A stretch of DNA of 37,385 nucleotides from a virus, in IMG/VR virus record IMGVR_UViG_3300032224_000353, positions 1 through 37,385 of that record; one strand, written 5' to 3'. The translations under genes and the position numbers were made by a program. This document shows, piece by piece, positions 13,837-21,188 of this stretch. Numbering within the stretch: position 1 is the first letter of the stretch; every line of letters begins with the position of its first letter. Below the pieces are notes generated by a model. It saw only the letters and a list, made by a program, of their open reading frames with translations, was not told where the DNA came from and ran no database searches.

Positions 13837-16145
13837 TACCTGAGTTTTACCGTTTGAGGTGGGTTAACATCTTCAACAGCTCGCCTTAATTCTGATTTAG
13901 TTAATACGCTCGCAAGTTCAGGAGAGGCGTAGATATGTTTCTTACTCTTAAAATCAGCACTAGCCAAACGACCACAATCGACCCATTGGGCTTCCTTAAG
14001 TGCATGGAGTAGTGCGGCTTGGGGTACTTTCACGCCACTTGGGGCAGTACCTGCTAGACGGTCACATAATGCGTGAAATGGCGAACCAATCACGCCCTTT
14101 GTGAACTCGCCCACGCGATTTTTTAACATCTCAACCAAATAACTTTCTGCCATAGACATTCCATGCTCGACCAAGTTTGCTTTAAACTCAGTCATCATTG
14201 GTGTAGCAGATGGGTTGAATTGACTCACGTCACGCTGATGCAACCACGCTGAAATTGACTCGAAACCACCCTTGCGATACCACGCCCAAAGCGTCTGGGC
14301 GGCCTTTGGACTCATACGAGGCGATGCACTCCACACGCAAAACCAACGTCTATCCTGCGACGCTAAACTGATTGGAACAGGGTCGTTACTAAACGCTAAA
14401 ACGAACACACGGTTAGCCATTTGGTACGGATGTAAACCCTTACGATTAATAGGTAACATTTCAGGAGGTGCTGCGATGATAGGCTTGAGTTGGTTGGCTA
14501 ACTGCCTACGTGCTGACGCATCAGGTTCTTTGAGTTCGTTGATTAAGAGTATTTCGGATTCGAGTTGATAACCCCATTGTGAATTAATCGAGTTGTTATC
14601 CATGATGCCACGATTCTTAAGATGACTACCACACACCGCCCATATAAACGGCGCCCACATCGTATCTTTACCGCTACCCTCGTCACCGCCATGCAACACG
14701 GCATGATTAATTTTTAGTTTAGGATGTTGTACCTTAAACGCCATAATGTTCAGTAAATGGTCAAGCTCGCTAGCATCTGGCACCAACTCACGGCAATGGT
14801 CTAGCCACGCTGAAATTGACCTGTCATCAGCGACTACGGACGACACATCAGGGCGTGCATCACGCCATCTGTTACCGTACAAATCACCGTCACGGGACAC
14901 AATCACGGACTCGCCTGCTGCGTACGTGATGCCAACTAACGCCTTAGCGCCCATTGCTTGACGGTTCTCATCAAAGCAAACAGACGGTAAAATGCGCGTG
15001 TTAGAGTGAATGGACTTGCAATCGATGTGACGAAACAAGGCGTTAAACGTCTGCCTTGATATCTCACGACGATCTTGCATATCGAAGTAGGACTCGTCAT
15101 CTTGCACGTACGCGAAACGCTCATACCATTGCGCCTTCTCGACACGACCAAGCTCTTTACGCTCGACCTCTGCGATGATGGCGTCCGCGCTATCGGTGAA
15201 CATTTCCGATGGGCTAATCTTGGATAGCGCAATGTTCATGGCTTCAGCAATCAAGTCATCACGCAGACCGTGATTGACAGTTGGGCCACCATTGGCACCC
15301 ACCCACGCTAAAAACGACTTGGAATCGAAGTCTACACAATGCGAATGTAAACAACAATACGAACGATCAAGAGGCTTGTAACGCCCTTCAGGGTTACCGT
15401 CGGTATGCTCATTTGAATTAGGGCAGATAACGCCTAACCACCCTTCGCCATTAATTTTGGACAAAATGAGGCCTTGATTGTTTAGCCATGCTAGCACATC
15501 ATCTCCGCCATTGTCTACCAGTTGCACAGGCGTGTAATGGTTGGTATCGGCAGGTGCAGGCGTCACATCTAACGCCACGCAAATATCTTCTAACGTGTAC
15601 TCACACTCAGAGTGAAACTCAACCAAACGCGCTTCAAAATTATCACGCCCAGGCTTCAGGTTCACGGAACCAGGCAAACGCACATTACGTACGGCATTGG
15701 TCGCCCCTGCGTCTGTATAGCCTGCCTGTGCAATCGCTTTCACGGCTGCGGTAAACTCGCCTTTGGTTGGTTGCTCAGAGAACGCGTAACCGTACTGAAA
15801 ATTATTAGGACTTGTCTCGAGTATCCATGTGGGCGCGAGCGGTGGGGTCTTAGACTTCGTGCCAATGTCGTCAAGCATCATAAATAAGACGTATTCGCAG
15901 TTAGCTGCACTTGCGGATATACGACCATCTTGAAAGCGATCAATAATAAATGATGCGGTGTTGATATACCATGCCTCACCTGCACGCATCTTCTGACTAG
16001 GTAAATAGGCAGGCCACGTACATTTGATAGCACCGTCTGCGTGAAACTGCATTTGACCGTCTTTCAATTGTGGCTTTTGACGCACAATCAACGCTGTTTC
16101 GCCCTCAGGCGCTAGTTTTGTTATATACTCTAATAGATTTTGCAT
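13836..16145 (-). CDS. Primase/helicase: RepB-type primase fused to a DUF5906-like ATPase
   Basis: A 769-aa replication protein. The N-terminal part (about 55-190) resembles an archaeo-eukaryotic-type primase of the RepB class: LFMMLDDIGTKSKTPPLAPT with acidic LDD at 91-93, then SPNNFQYGYAF and RNVRLPGSVNLK. A Cys/His cluster (C241, H247, C264, H267) could bind zinc. The C-terminal part is a superfamily 3-like/DUF5906 ATPase with Walker A GGDEGSGKD at 486-494, a Walker B-like ILLINELKE, and a conserved FVLAFSNDPVPIS. It would prime and unwind phage DNA. The start has GGAAGGA about 10 bases upstream. It is the last gene of the replication operon, separated from the PP-loop gene by a hairpin. 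Confidence 0.88.
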   Translation of the reverse strand: MQNLLEYITKLAPEGETALIVRQKPQLKDGQMQFHADGAIKCTWPAYLPSQKMRAGEAWYINTASFIIDRFQDGRISASAANCEYVLFMMLDDIGTKSKTPPLAPTWILETSPNNFQYGYAFSEQPTKGEFTAAVKAIAQAGYTDAGATNAVRNVRLPGSVNLKPGRDNFEARLVEFHSECEYTLEDICVALDVTPAPADTNHYTPVQLVDNGGDDVLAWLNNQGLILSKINGEGWLGVICPNSNEHTDGNPEGRYKPLDRSYCCLHSHCVDFDSKSFLAWVGANGGPTVNHGLRDDLIAEAMNIALSKISPSEMFTDSADAIIAEVERKELGRVEKAQWYERFAYVQDDESYFDMQDRREISRQTFNALFRHIDCKSIHSNTRILPSVCFDENRQAMGAKALVGITYAAGESVIVSRDGDLYGNRWRDARPDVSSVVADDRSISAWLDHCRELVPDASELDHLLNIMAFKVQHPKLKINHAVLHGGDEGSGKDTMWAPFIWAVCGSHLKNRGIMDNNSINSQWGYQLESEILLINELKEPDASARRQLANQLKPIIAAPPEMLPINRKGLHPYQMANRVFVLAFSNDPVPISLASQDRRWFCVWSASPRMSPKAAQTLWAWYRKGGFESISAWLHQRDVSQFNPSATPMMTEFKANLVEHGMSMAESYLVEMLKNRVGEFTKGVIGSPFHALCDRLAGTAPSGVKVPQAALLHALKEAQWVDCGRLASADFKSKKHIYASPELASVLTKSELRRAVEDVNPPQTVKLR

Positions 16146-16176
16146 TTATTGTTTTTCCTTCCGTGAGATGAATTGC

Positions 16177-16208
16177 CCCCCTAGCTCAACACTAGGGGGA
16201 TTTTTTTT
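16177..16208 (+). terminator. Intrinsic terminator facing plus strand, inside the minus replication operon
   Basis: The stem CCCCCTAG/CTAGGGGG (16177-16184 and 16192-16199) with a 7-base loop is followed by A and eight T on the plus strand. This is a textbook terminator for plus-strand transcripts, yet both flanking genes are on minus. On the minus strand the hairpin is preceded, not followed, by the homopolymer, so it should not terminate the operon. Confidence 0.75.
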
Positions 16209-16210
16209 GT

Positions 16211-16912
16211 TTAAAGCGAACAAACCCTACAAGTATCTTTACGCTTGTACTGGCGTAACTTACGGCCTGAATCAAAATCTTTAGATAACGATTCTAAATC
16301 AGCAGGCCATGTATCTCTGCCTGGGCTTCTAAAAGTGTGACCAATTTTCTTTTCTAAAGCTACGCCTTCAGCGTATAAATCAGGGTAATTATTATAAAGA
16401 TCACGCCACTCGCCGAGACGTTGATACGGGCATAGCGCGCAATCAGTACGTTTAGGTATACAAATACCTTTTGAATCTAAATAATCCCAAACATCTTTTT
16501 CTGCCCAATTCCATTCACGCATAGGAAAACGAACGGTAATATCTTCACCGTACAAACCCTTACGTTCCATTTCGTCAGCACGTAAGCCAACGTAAAGAGT
16601 AGAACCAGGAGATAATGATTCAAAAAAATTAATTGTTGGTTCAATTTTTAGTCGGATTGTACACCACCGCGCAAACACGTTTGGTAGCATATTAATCTTT
16701 TCAATTTCTTCAATCAAACTACGCGTATGGCGCACACGTTGAATAGGTTTGCCTAAAATCTTTTCAAGATTATCCCAATGCGCTTTCATTTCAGGTAATT
16801 CATTGCCTGTTTCGTTGCAAATATATTCATAGTCTCTTGGCTCAAGTTCAGCCAATCGTAATGCTAACGCAGTCGAATCTTTACCGCCGCTTAAACCAAC
16901 AATATGTCTCAT
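16211..16912 (-). CDS. PP-loop ATP-pyrophosphatase, PAPS-reductase-like
   Basis: A 233-aa enzyme of the adenine nucleotide alpha-hydrolase fold. The PP-loop SGGKDST is at 8-14. VFARWCTIRLK near 79-89 has Cys84 where PAPS-reductase-like enzymes carry a conserved 'RWCTxxLK' motif. Two CxxC pairs (C158/C161 in TDCALCPYQR; C228/C231 in DTCRVCSL) suggest a zinc or iron-sulfur site. Family members activate a substrate by adenylation, often in sulfur transfer; DndC of DNA phosphorothioation is a relative. The substrate here is unknown. It overlaps the polymerase gene by four bases (ATGA), tying it to replication. A DNA- or nucleotide-modifying role is plausible but unproven. Confidence 0.88.
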   Translation of the reverse strand: MRHIVGLSGGKDSTALALRLAELEPRDYEYICNETGNELPEMKAHWDNLEKILGKPIQRVRHTRSLIEEIEKINMLPNVFARWCTIRLKIEPTINFFESLSPGSTLYVGLRADEMERKGLYGEDITVRFPMREWNWAEKDVWDYLDSKGICIPKRTDCALCPYQRLGEWRDLYNNYPDLYAEGVALEKKIGHTFRSPGRDTWPADLESLSKDFDSGRKLRQYKRKDTCRVCSL

Positions 16913-18873
16913 TTTCCATACCTCGTCATTATATTTAATTCAATATCTAAAGGTAAACCCTCTCCCCATGCAGGTGGCGTACACATCACTTGCTTCATTT
17001 TTTCTACTACGATTTCGGGTTCTGATGTTTCGACCACAATTTCATCATGGACATGAAGAACGACATCATCCAGTCCACGCAAAGAATGTCGAAGTAAATC
17101 ATTGGCGACAGCTTGGGTGATGTTTTCACAGGCAAGGCCACGCCAAAGTCTTGCTCTAGGCCATTCTGTTGCGTCGGCGGCGGGTTTCCATGATGCTTTG
17201 GCATAACTGACTCCATCTTGTTCTAATCGTGCGAATGGATAGCATAACACACGACCGCTGGGTAACGCATACCAAAGATGCTGACCATCAAAAAGATAAG
17301 TCACACGCCCTGCGCTGAACTCATGCCCTTGGTTTCGCATAGCACGCGTGTACGCATTTTCAAGGTCTTGCCAATACGGTACTGCCCACGCATTAGCCAC
17401 GCGCCAACCATTGACCATGCGCTTGGCTTCGGCTTCAGGCAGTAAAATACCATAAGCACGACCCATCGCAGCAAACGCGCCCACACCGCCTGCGAAGCCA
17501 CACGCTAACTCTTGCACTTTACCGATTTGACGTTGCTCGCTCGTTATTTGAGCTACTGGCACATGAAAAGTCGCACTTGCATTGACCTTGTAAACATCCT
17601 CGCCTGTACGAAACAGGTCTAACTTTCTGACACCTGCGGGGCAGTTAGACAACCACGGATTAACGCGCGCTTCAACTGCTGACCAGTCGGCGACGACTAA
17701 TGATTTTCCCCTATGGGGTATGAGGGCAGGTCTGAGCATTGACTTAAGTACGTCGGTGATACGCTTTCCAAAGGCAGGGACAATTGCGTGGCCTCTAACC
17801 ATAGCTTGTCTAACGGCATCAGGATCCTTAGCGGACTTGCGGGTAAAGTTGTGTACTTGGGCGCCGTAACTGCTAGCACGCCCTGTCGCTGATCCTCCTG
17901 CAAACACAAATGCTCCACGAACTCGGTAATCTTCTGCATCGGCTAATTCCTTTAATCGGTTAAATTTCGCAACACTAGACGCCCATAAGTCGTCCGCACA
18001 TTGGATAACATCAGCAACTTGCGGCGGTACTTCGTTGGGGTTTTCTTCAGCAAGAATAAGAAGGTTAGCTCGAACTGACTTGTCGATTGAATATTTCTTC
18101 TCTCCATCTTTGTAATTTTCCATTAATTTTTTTGCTTCATCACCCACACGCGCTAACACCCACTCACGCATCCGTGGGCTACGCACACTTGTAATCTCGC
18201 CTTCTGTTACTTCGGCGACAATCTTTTCTATTTCTTCTAACTCGACACTTGCATACTTAATCGCTGACTCAGCCAATGGCTTATCAAGCAACACGCCACG
18301 GTCATTAATCTGCTCATTGATATGATAATCTATCAGCTCATCGTCAGACAACTGACGCATAGCCTGACTAATCGCACGCATAGCACGCACGTCTTGTTCG
18401 CAGTAAGCGACCATCTCCGCCATCAGCGTTGGGTCGTCATTGAACGTACCGTCTGACTTAGGAATAGATAGCAAACGTATTAACTGATTGCCACGGTGAT
18501 CCTTACGCATATTAGCGCCTGAGAACCGTCCAACATCTTCAAGTGAGCCTGGCGCGCAGTTGGCACGCGCTTGTGTTGCGGTGCAGTAAAACTGTTCTAA
18601 CTTTGGCTCAGGTATGCTTTGGTCAGGACATAAAACGTACCACATGATTAGACGCTCAAAGGCCGCATTGTGCGCCCTGATTTGACCGCCTTGCTTAATA
18701 AAGTCAATCATGCGTTGGGGAAAAGGTTGGTGAGGAAGCCAAGTCTGCACTTCCTCATCATCGAACGCATAGGAAAGGCATAGCACTTGCGTGCTAGCAT
18801 CCCTAGCATAATTGTAGACACCGCGACTAAACAAGTCGCAGCGACTACGCGTTTCGAAATCAATCCAAAGCAT
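16909..18873 (-). CDS. DNA polymerase, family A, with 3'-5' exonuclease
   Basis: A 654-aa replicative polymerase. The N-terminal DEDD exonuclease has WIDFET (D5, E7), AHNAAFE near 67-73 and YCEQDVRAM near 157-165, so proofreading residues are present. In the polymerase domain, TGRASSYGAQVHN lies near 330-342, motif A VVADWSAVEAR has D396, motif B runs RQIGKVQELACGFAGG at 448-463, and motif C VLHVHDEIVVE has D610. No 5'-3' exonuclease domain is present, as is usual for phage polymerases. It starts where the 54-aa gene ends and is the core of the replication operon. Confidence 0.96.
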   Translation of the reverse strand: MLWIDFETRSRCDLFSRGVYNYARDASTQVLCLSYAFDDEEVQTWLPHQPFPQRMIDFIKQGGQIRAHNAAFERLIMWYVLCPDQSIPEPKLEQFYCTATQARANCAPGSLEDVGRFSGANMRKDHRGNQLIRLLSIPKSDGTFNDDPTLMAEMVAYCEQDVRAMRAISQAMRQLSDDELIDYHINEQINDRGVLLDKPLAESAIKYASVELEEIEKIVAEVTEGEITSVRSPRMREWVLARVGDEAKKLMENYKDGEKKYSIDKSVRANLLILAEENPNEVPPQVADVIQCADDLWASSVAKFNRLKELADAEDYRVRGAFVFAGGSATGRASSYGAQVHNFTRKSAKDPDAVRQAMVRGHAIVPAFGKRITDVLKSMLRPALIPHRGKSLVVADWSAVEARVNPWLSNCPAGVRKLDLFRTGEDVYKVNASATFHVPVAQITSEQRQIGKVQELACGFAGGVGAFAAMGRAYGILLPEAEAKRMVNGWRVANAWAVPYWQDLENAYTRAMRNQGHEFSAGRVTYLFDGQHLWYALPSGRVLCYPFARLEQDGVSYAKASWKPAADATEWPRARLWRGLACENITQAVANDLLRHSLRGLDDVVLHVHDEIVVETSEPEIVVEKMKQVMCTPPAWGEGLPLDIELNIMTRYGK

Positions 18874-19037
18874 TACGTTGGATTGACCACTTCAGCTACA
18901 GGCACAACAGGTTGTACTTGCGGTACTGCCTGCTGTTTAATTTTGTCAACAATCGGTTGAGCCATCTCGTAAGGGGCTTTACCAAGTGCCATCAAAATGC
19001 CGTTTACTTCTTCAATACTAAGTTCTAATTTAATCAT
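18873..19037 (-). CDS. Small conserved phage protein in the replication operon
   Basis: A 54-aa protein starting at ATG 19035-19037, with GGAG 8 bases upstream inside the end of the previous gene. The motif LELSIEEVNGILMALGKAPY followed by MAQPIVDKIKQQA is, from memory, a common short phage protein of unknown function. It is predicted to be two helices. The Pro/Val-rich tail (VPQVQPVVPVAEVVNPT) looks disordered. Its position between the 218-aa protein and the polymerase suggests a replication accessory. Confidence 0.75.
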   Translation of the reverse strand: MIKLELSIEEVNGILMALGKAPYEMAQPIVDKIKQQAVPQVQPVVPVAEVVNPT

Positions 19038-19038
19038 G

Positions 19039-19695
19039 TTATGCTCCACGACGACGACGAGTTGCAGGTGCTGGCGCTTCAATAGCAGGCGCAGCTTCTT
19101 TTTGGGGTGCTTCTTCCTTAGTTTCGACATCCATACTGACCCATGATTGAATATCAAATATAGGTGTGTAGATGCGACCATAAGACTTGTGACTGTAATG
19201 CTCTTTACCAAGCATTACAATCGGTACAGGCTTGGACTGATTAGCGTCTACTTGTGTAGCGATGGCAACGGCTAAGGCTTGAACAGAACGCTTCCCACCA
19301 ACGGATGTTGTTGTGTAGCGTACTTCCATGCCTTTGTCTTCACCAGAGATGCACTTCATTGACATACCGACTTGCGTTTCCCAACCTTTTTTAGCGTTAG
19401 GTGGCGCAGGCTCCAACTCAGGTAATGGCTGAGATACTGATACCATCTTCTCGCCAAGCACTTCACCGTCGCCCCATGCAATATAACCATGTACGAATGA
19501 GAAAGGATTGACTGCCCAAGTAGAGTCATCTTCAACTTCGGTCTGATCTGCACCGAATACCCAATGACCTGTTTTGTCCATCTTGATAATAACAACACCT
19601 GCGTTACCAACATCGGTTTCTAAAGCGCGTAACGCTGTAGATAATGCGGTTACGGAAGGTAAATTTGCTGCTGAAAATGTAGTTAAATTTGACAT
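19039..19695 (-). CDS. Conserved replication-operon protein, possible single-strand DNA-binding protein
   Basis: A 218-aa protein. The body (about 1-190) is strand-rich and contains HWVFGADQTEVEDDSTWAVN, SFVHGYIAWGDGEVLG, VGMSMKCISGEDKGMEVRYT and YTPIFDIQSW. The C-terminal 25 residues are Glu/Ala/Pro-rich, ending in RRRRGA. Genes with this layout next to a DUF2800 nuclease and a family A polymerase occur in many phages, where a DNA-binding or annealing role (as for DUF2815) is usually supposed. I cannot point to a defining motif, so function is inferred from context. The high-expression style, own leader and position fit an SSB-like protein. Confidence 0.6.
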   Translation of the reverse strand: MSNLTTFSAANLPSVTALSTALRALETDVGNAGVVIIKMDKTGHWVFGADQTEVEDDSTWAVNPFSFVHGYIAWGDGEVLGEKMVSVSQPLPELEPAPPNAKKGWETQVGMSMKCISGEDKGMEVRYTTTSVGGKRSVQALAVAIATQVDANQSKPVPIVMLGKEHYSHKSYGRIYTPIFDIQSWVSMDVETKEEAPQKEAAPAIEAPAPATRRRRGA

Positions 19696-19711
19696 TTGTT
19701 TAGTGCTTTCT

Positions 19712-20839
19712 TTATTGAATTTTAGAAAGGGCTGCGGTGAGTTGCTTCCCGATGTTTACTACCGCTGGACGAGAATCATCTTCACGAGCCAACGTACTGC
19801 CACTACTTACTGCTACTACTAAGTCGTCAGGTAATTGCTGACCTAACTTCTTGAGTACTTTTTCTGCTTGCGCAGGTGAAATCATTTTAGCCACATACAA
19901 TTCATCTTTAGGAATGACTTTAGATAATACATCATCAGCTACATCTTCACTCGCCCATTGACGTGTCGCACGCTTGTTGACCAACTTCCAACCAGGCACA
20001 GGCACATCGGCTTCTAACATCTGATGCGCTAATGCTCTGAGGTCTGTAATCCATTGTTCTAACAAATCACAGTTGGCTAAGAATTTACCAATTTCGTCAG
20101 CGTCTAACGATTTAAGCTGTAAGTTTAACGCTCTATCAACCGCGCCTGTCATCTTTGGACACACAGGCTTGGCGCTACACCATCTGCAATGCTCACCAAC
20201 TGCAATCGGCGCGTCTTTCTTTTGCGATGCTTTGACGGCTTGTAAAAGTTGCAATTCAAATTGCTTAACACGCTCAATTGTTGTCACCCAACGTCTAATC
20301 ATAGGCGGTTGAATAATGACACATTCAATTTCAGTTGCGCCATCAAACACCCATGACACAGACGGTGTACGCATGGCTGCCGCTGCGTAAAATAATAACT
20401 GTTCGTTTTCTTCAACGCTAACTGTTACGCCGTCGCCAAACTTCCAATCCAAGACAATAGCACGATTGCCAATACGGCCAAGTAAATCACATGAACCAAA
20501 CACATCAGGTAAAAAATCACCGAATCCGACTTCAGTTTCAATTGCGTACTCCATTTCTAAATTAGGGTCAACTTGACCAAGTAAATCTAATGCAACGTGT
20601 AATTTGTTATCAATCAATTCTTGTGTCAGTATCTGATCTTGATACGTCATACCAATTAATGATTCAGGTTTAACATCTTTATCGAGGACTTGTGCAATTG
20701 CATCATGCAGTAACGTACCTTCGTCTGCATACTTGCTACTTGGCTTAGGTGGCATCGTAGCGCATAACGCTACAGAGCCTGGGCATCCGATAACCCGTTT
20801 GGCAGTTGAACCGCCGACAACTTTTGAATGATTCGCCAT
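19712..20839 (-). CDS. Cas4/RecB-like PD-(D/E)XK nuclease (DUF2800)
   Basis: A 375-aa nuclease of the Cas4/AddB-like class. Active-site elements are the helix EGTLLHDA with H45, D118 in FGSCDLLG, IVLDWKFGDG with D131 and K133, and QLLFYAAA near 147-154 as the Q-x-x-x-Y element. An iron-sulfur cluster is suggested by one N-terminal Cys (IGCPGS, C19) plus three late Cys (CRWCSAKPVC: C218, C221, C227). Such phage nucleases probably process DNA ends for recombination-linked replication. It is the first gene of the minus replication operon, directly downstream of the promoter at 20876-20905. Confidence 0.9.
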   Translation of the reverse strand: MANHSKVVGGSTAKRVIGCPGSVALCATMPPKPSSKYADEGTLLHDAIAQVLDKDVKPESLIGMTYQDQILTQELIDNKLHVALDLLGQVDPNLEMEYAIETEVGFGDFLPDVFGSCDLLGRIGNRAIVLDWKFGDGVTVSVEENEQLLFYAAAAMRTPSVSWVFDGATEIECVIIQPPMIRRWVTTIERVKQFELQLLQAVKASQKKDAPIAVGEHCRWCSAKPVCPKMTGAVDRALNLQLKSLDADEIGKFLANCDLLEQWITDLRALAHQMLEADVPVPGWKLVNKRATRQWASEDVADDVLSKVIPKDELYVAKMISPAQAEKVLKKLGQQLPDDLVVAVSSGSTLAREDDSRPAVVNIGKQLTAALSKIQ

Positions 20840-20875
20840 TTACTTTTTCCTTTACTTTAGTTGATTTGAAATTTT

Positions 20876-20905
20876 ATTATACATACTTTTAAAAAGATGT
20901 GTTAA
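20876..20905 (-). promoter_or_regulatory. Sigma70-type promoter for the minus replication operon
   Basis: Reading the minus strand, TTAACA (20905-20900) is one base from the consensus -35. It is followed by an 18-base gap and a perfect TATAAT -10 box (20881-20876) preceded by TATG. Transcription would begin near 20869 and lead into the nuclease gene at 20839. The same 76-base interval must also serve the divergent plus genes; TTGAAA at 20866-20871 with TTTAAA at 20888-20893 is only a weak candidate. Confidence 0.65.
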
Positions 20906-20915
20906 ACTTTTTTAC

Positions 20916-21188
20916 ATGAATGAAAAAGAAATTGAATTTTACTTTAAATGGGCGGTTGCATCACTTGGCGGCAAGACTTATAAGTTTAGGTCTATCAATC
21001 AACGTGGTGTTGCTGACCGTATAGTGTGCTTACCCAATGGTGATACGTGGTTCGTAGAATTAAAAGCACCAAACGGTAAGTTGTCAGAGTTGCAAAAGTT
21101 TTTTGCAAATGAAGTTACAGGCTTGTCTCAAAAGTATGCCTGTTTATGGGAAAAAGAACAAATAGATGAATGGAAAAATAATATATGA
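20916..21188 (+). CDS. VRR-NUC domain nuclease
   Basis: A 90-aa stand-alone VRR-NUC protein, a PD-(D/E)XK-fold nuclease found in phages and in FAN1-type repair enzymes. Visible elements are E-x-x-x-Q-like helix residues at the start (MNEKEIEFYFKWAV), RGVADRIVC near 30-38 with the active Asp, and WFVELKAPNGKLSELQ near 46-61 with the E-x-K pair. The family often acts on branched DNA, such as Holliday junction resolution. No clear ribosome-binding site precedes the ATG, so translation may start on a short or leaderless mRNA. ATGA overlap couples it to the methyltransferase. Confidence 0.88.
   Translation: MNEKEIEFYFKWAVASLGGKTYKFRSINQRGVADRIVCLPNGDTWFVELKAPNGKLSELQKFFANEVTGLSQKYACLWEKEQIDEWKNNI

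Noticed and set aside
16177-16208. Hairpin as a terminator of the minus replication operon
   Set aside because: On the minus strand the homopolymer comes before the stem and no T-run follows, so it should not end minus transcripts.
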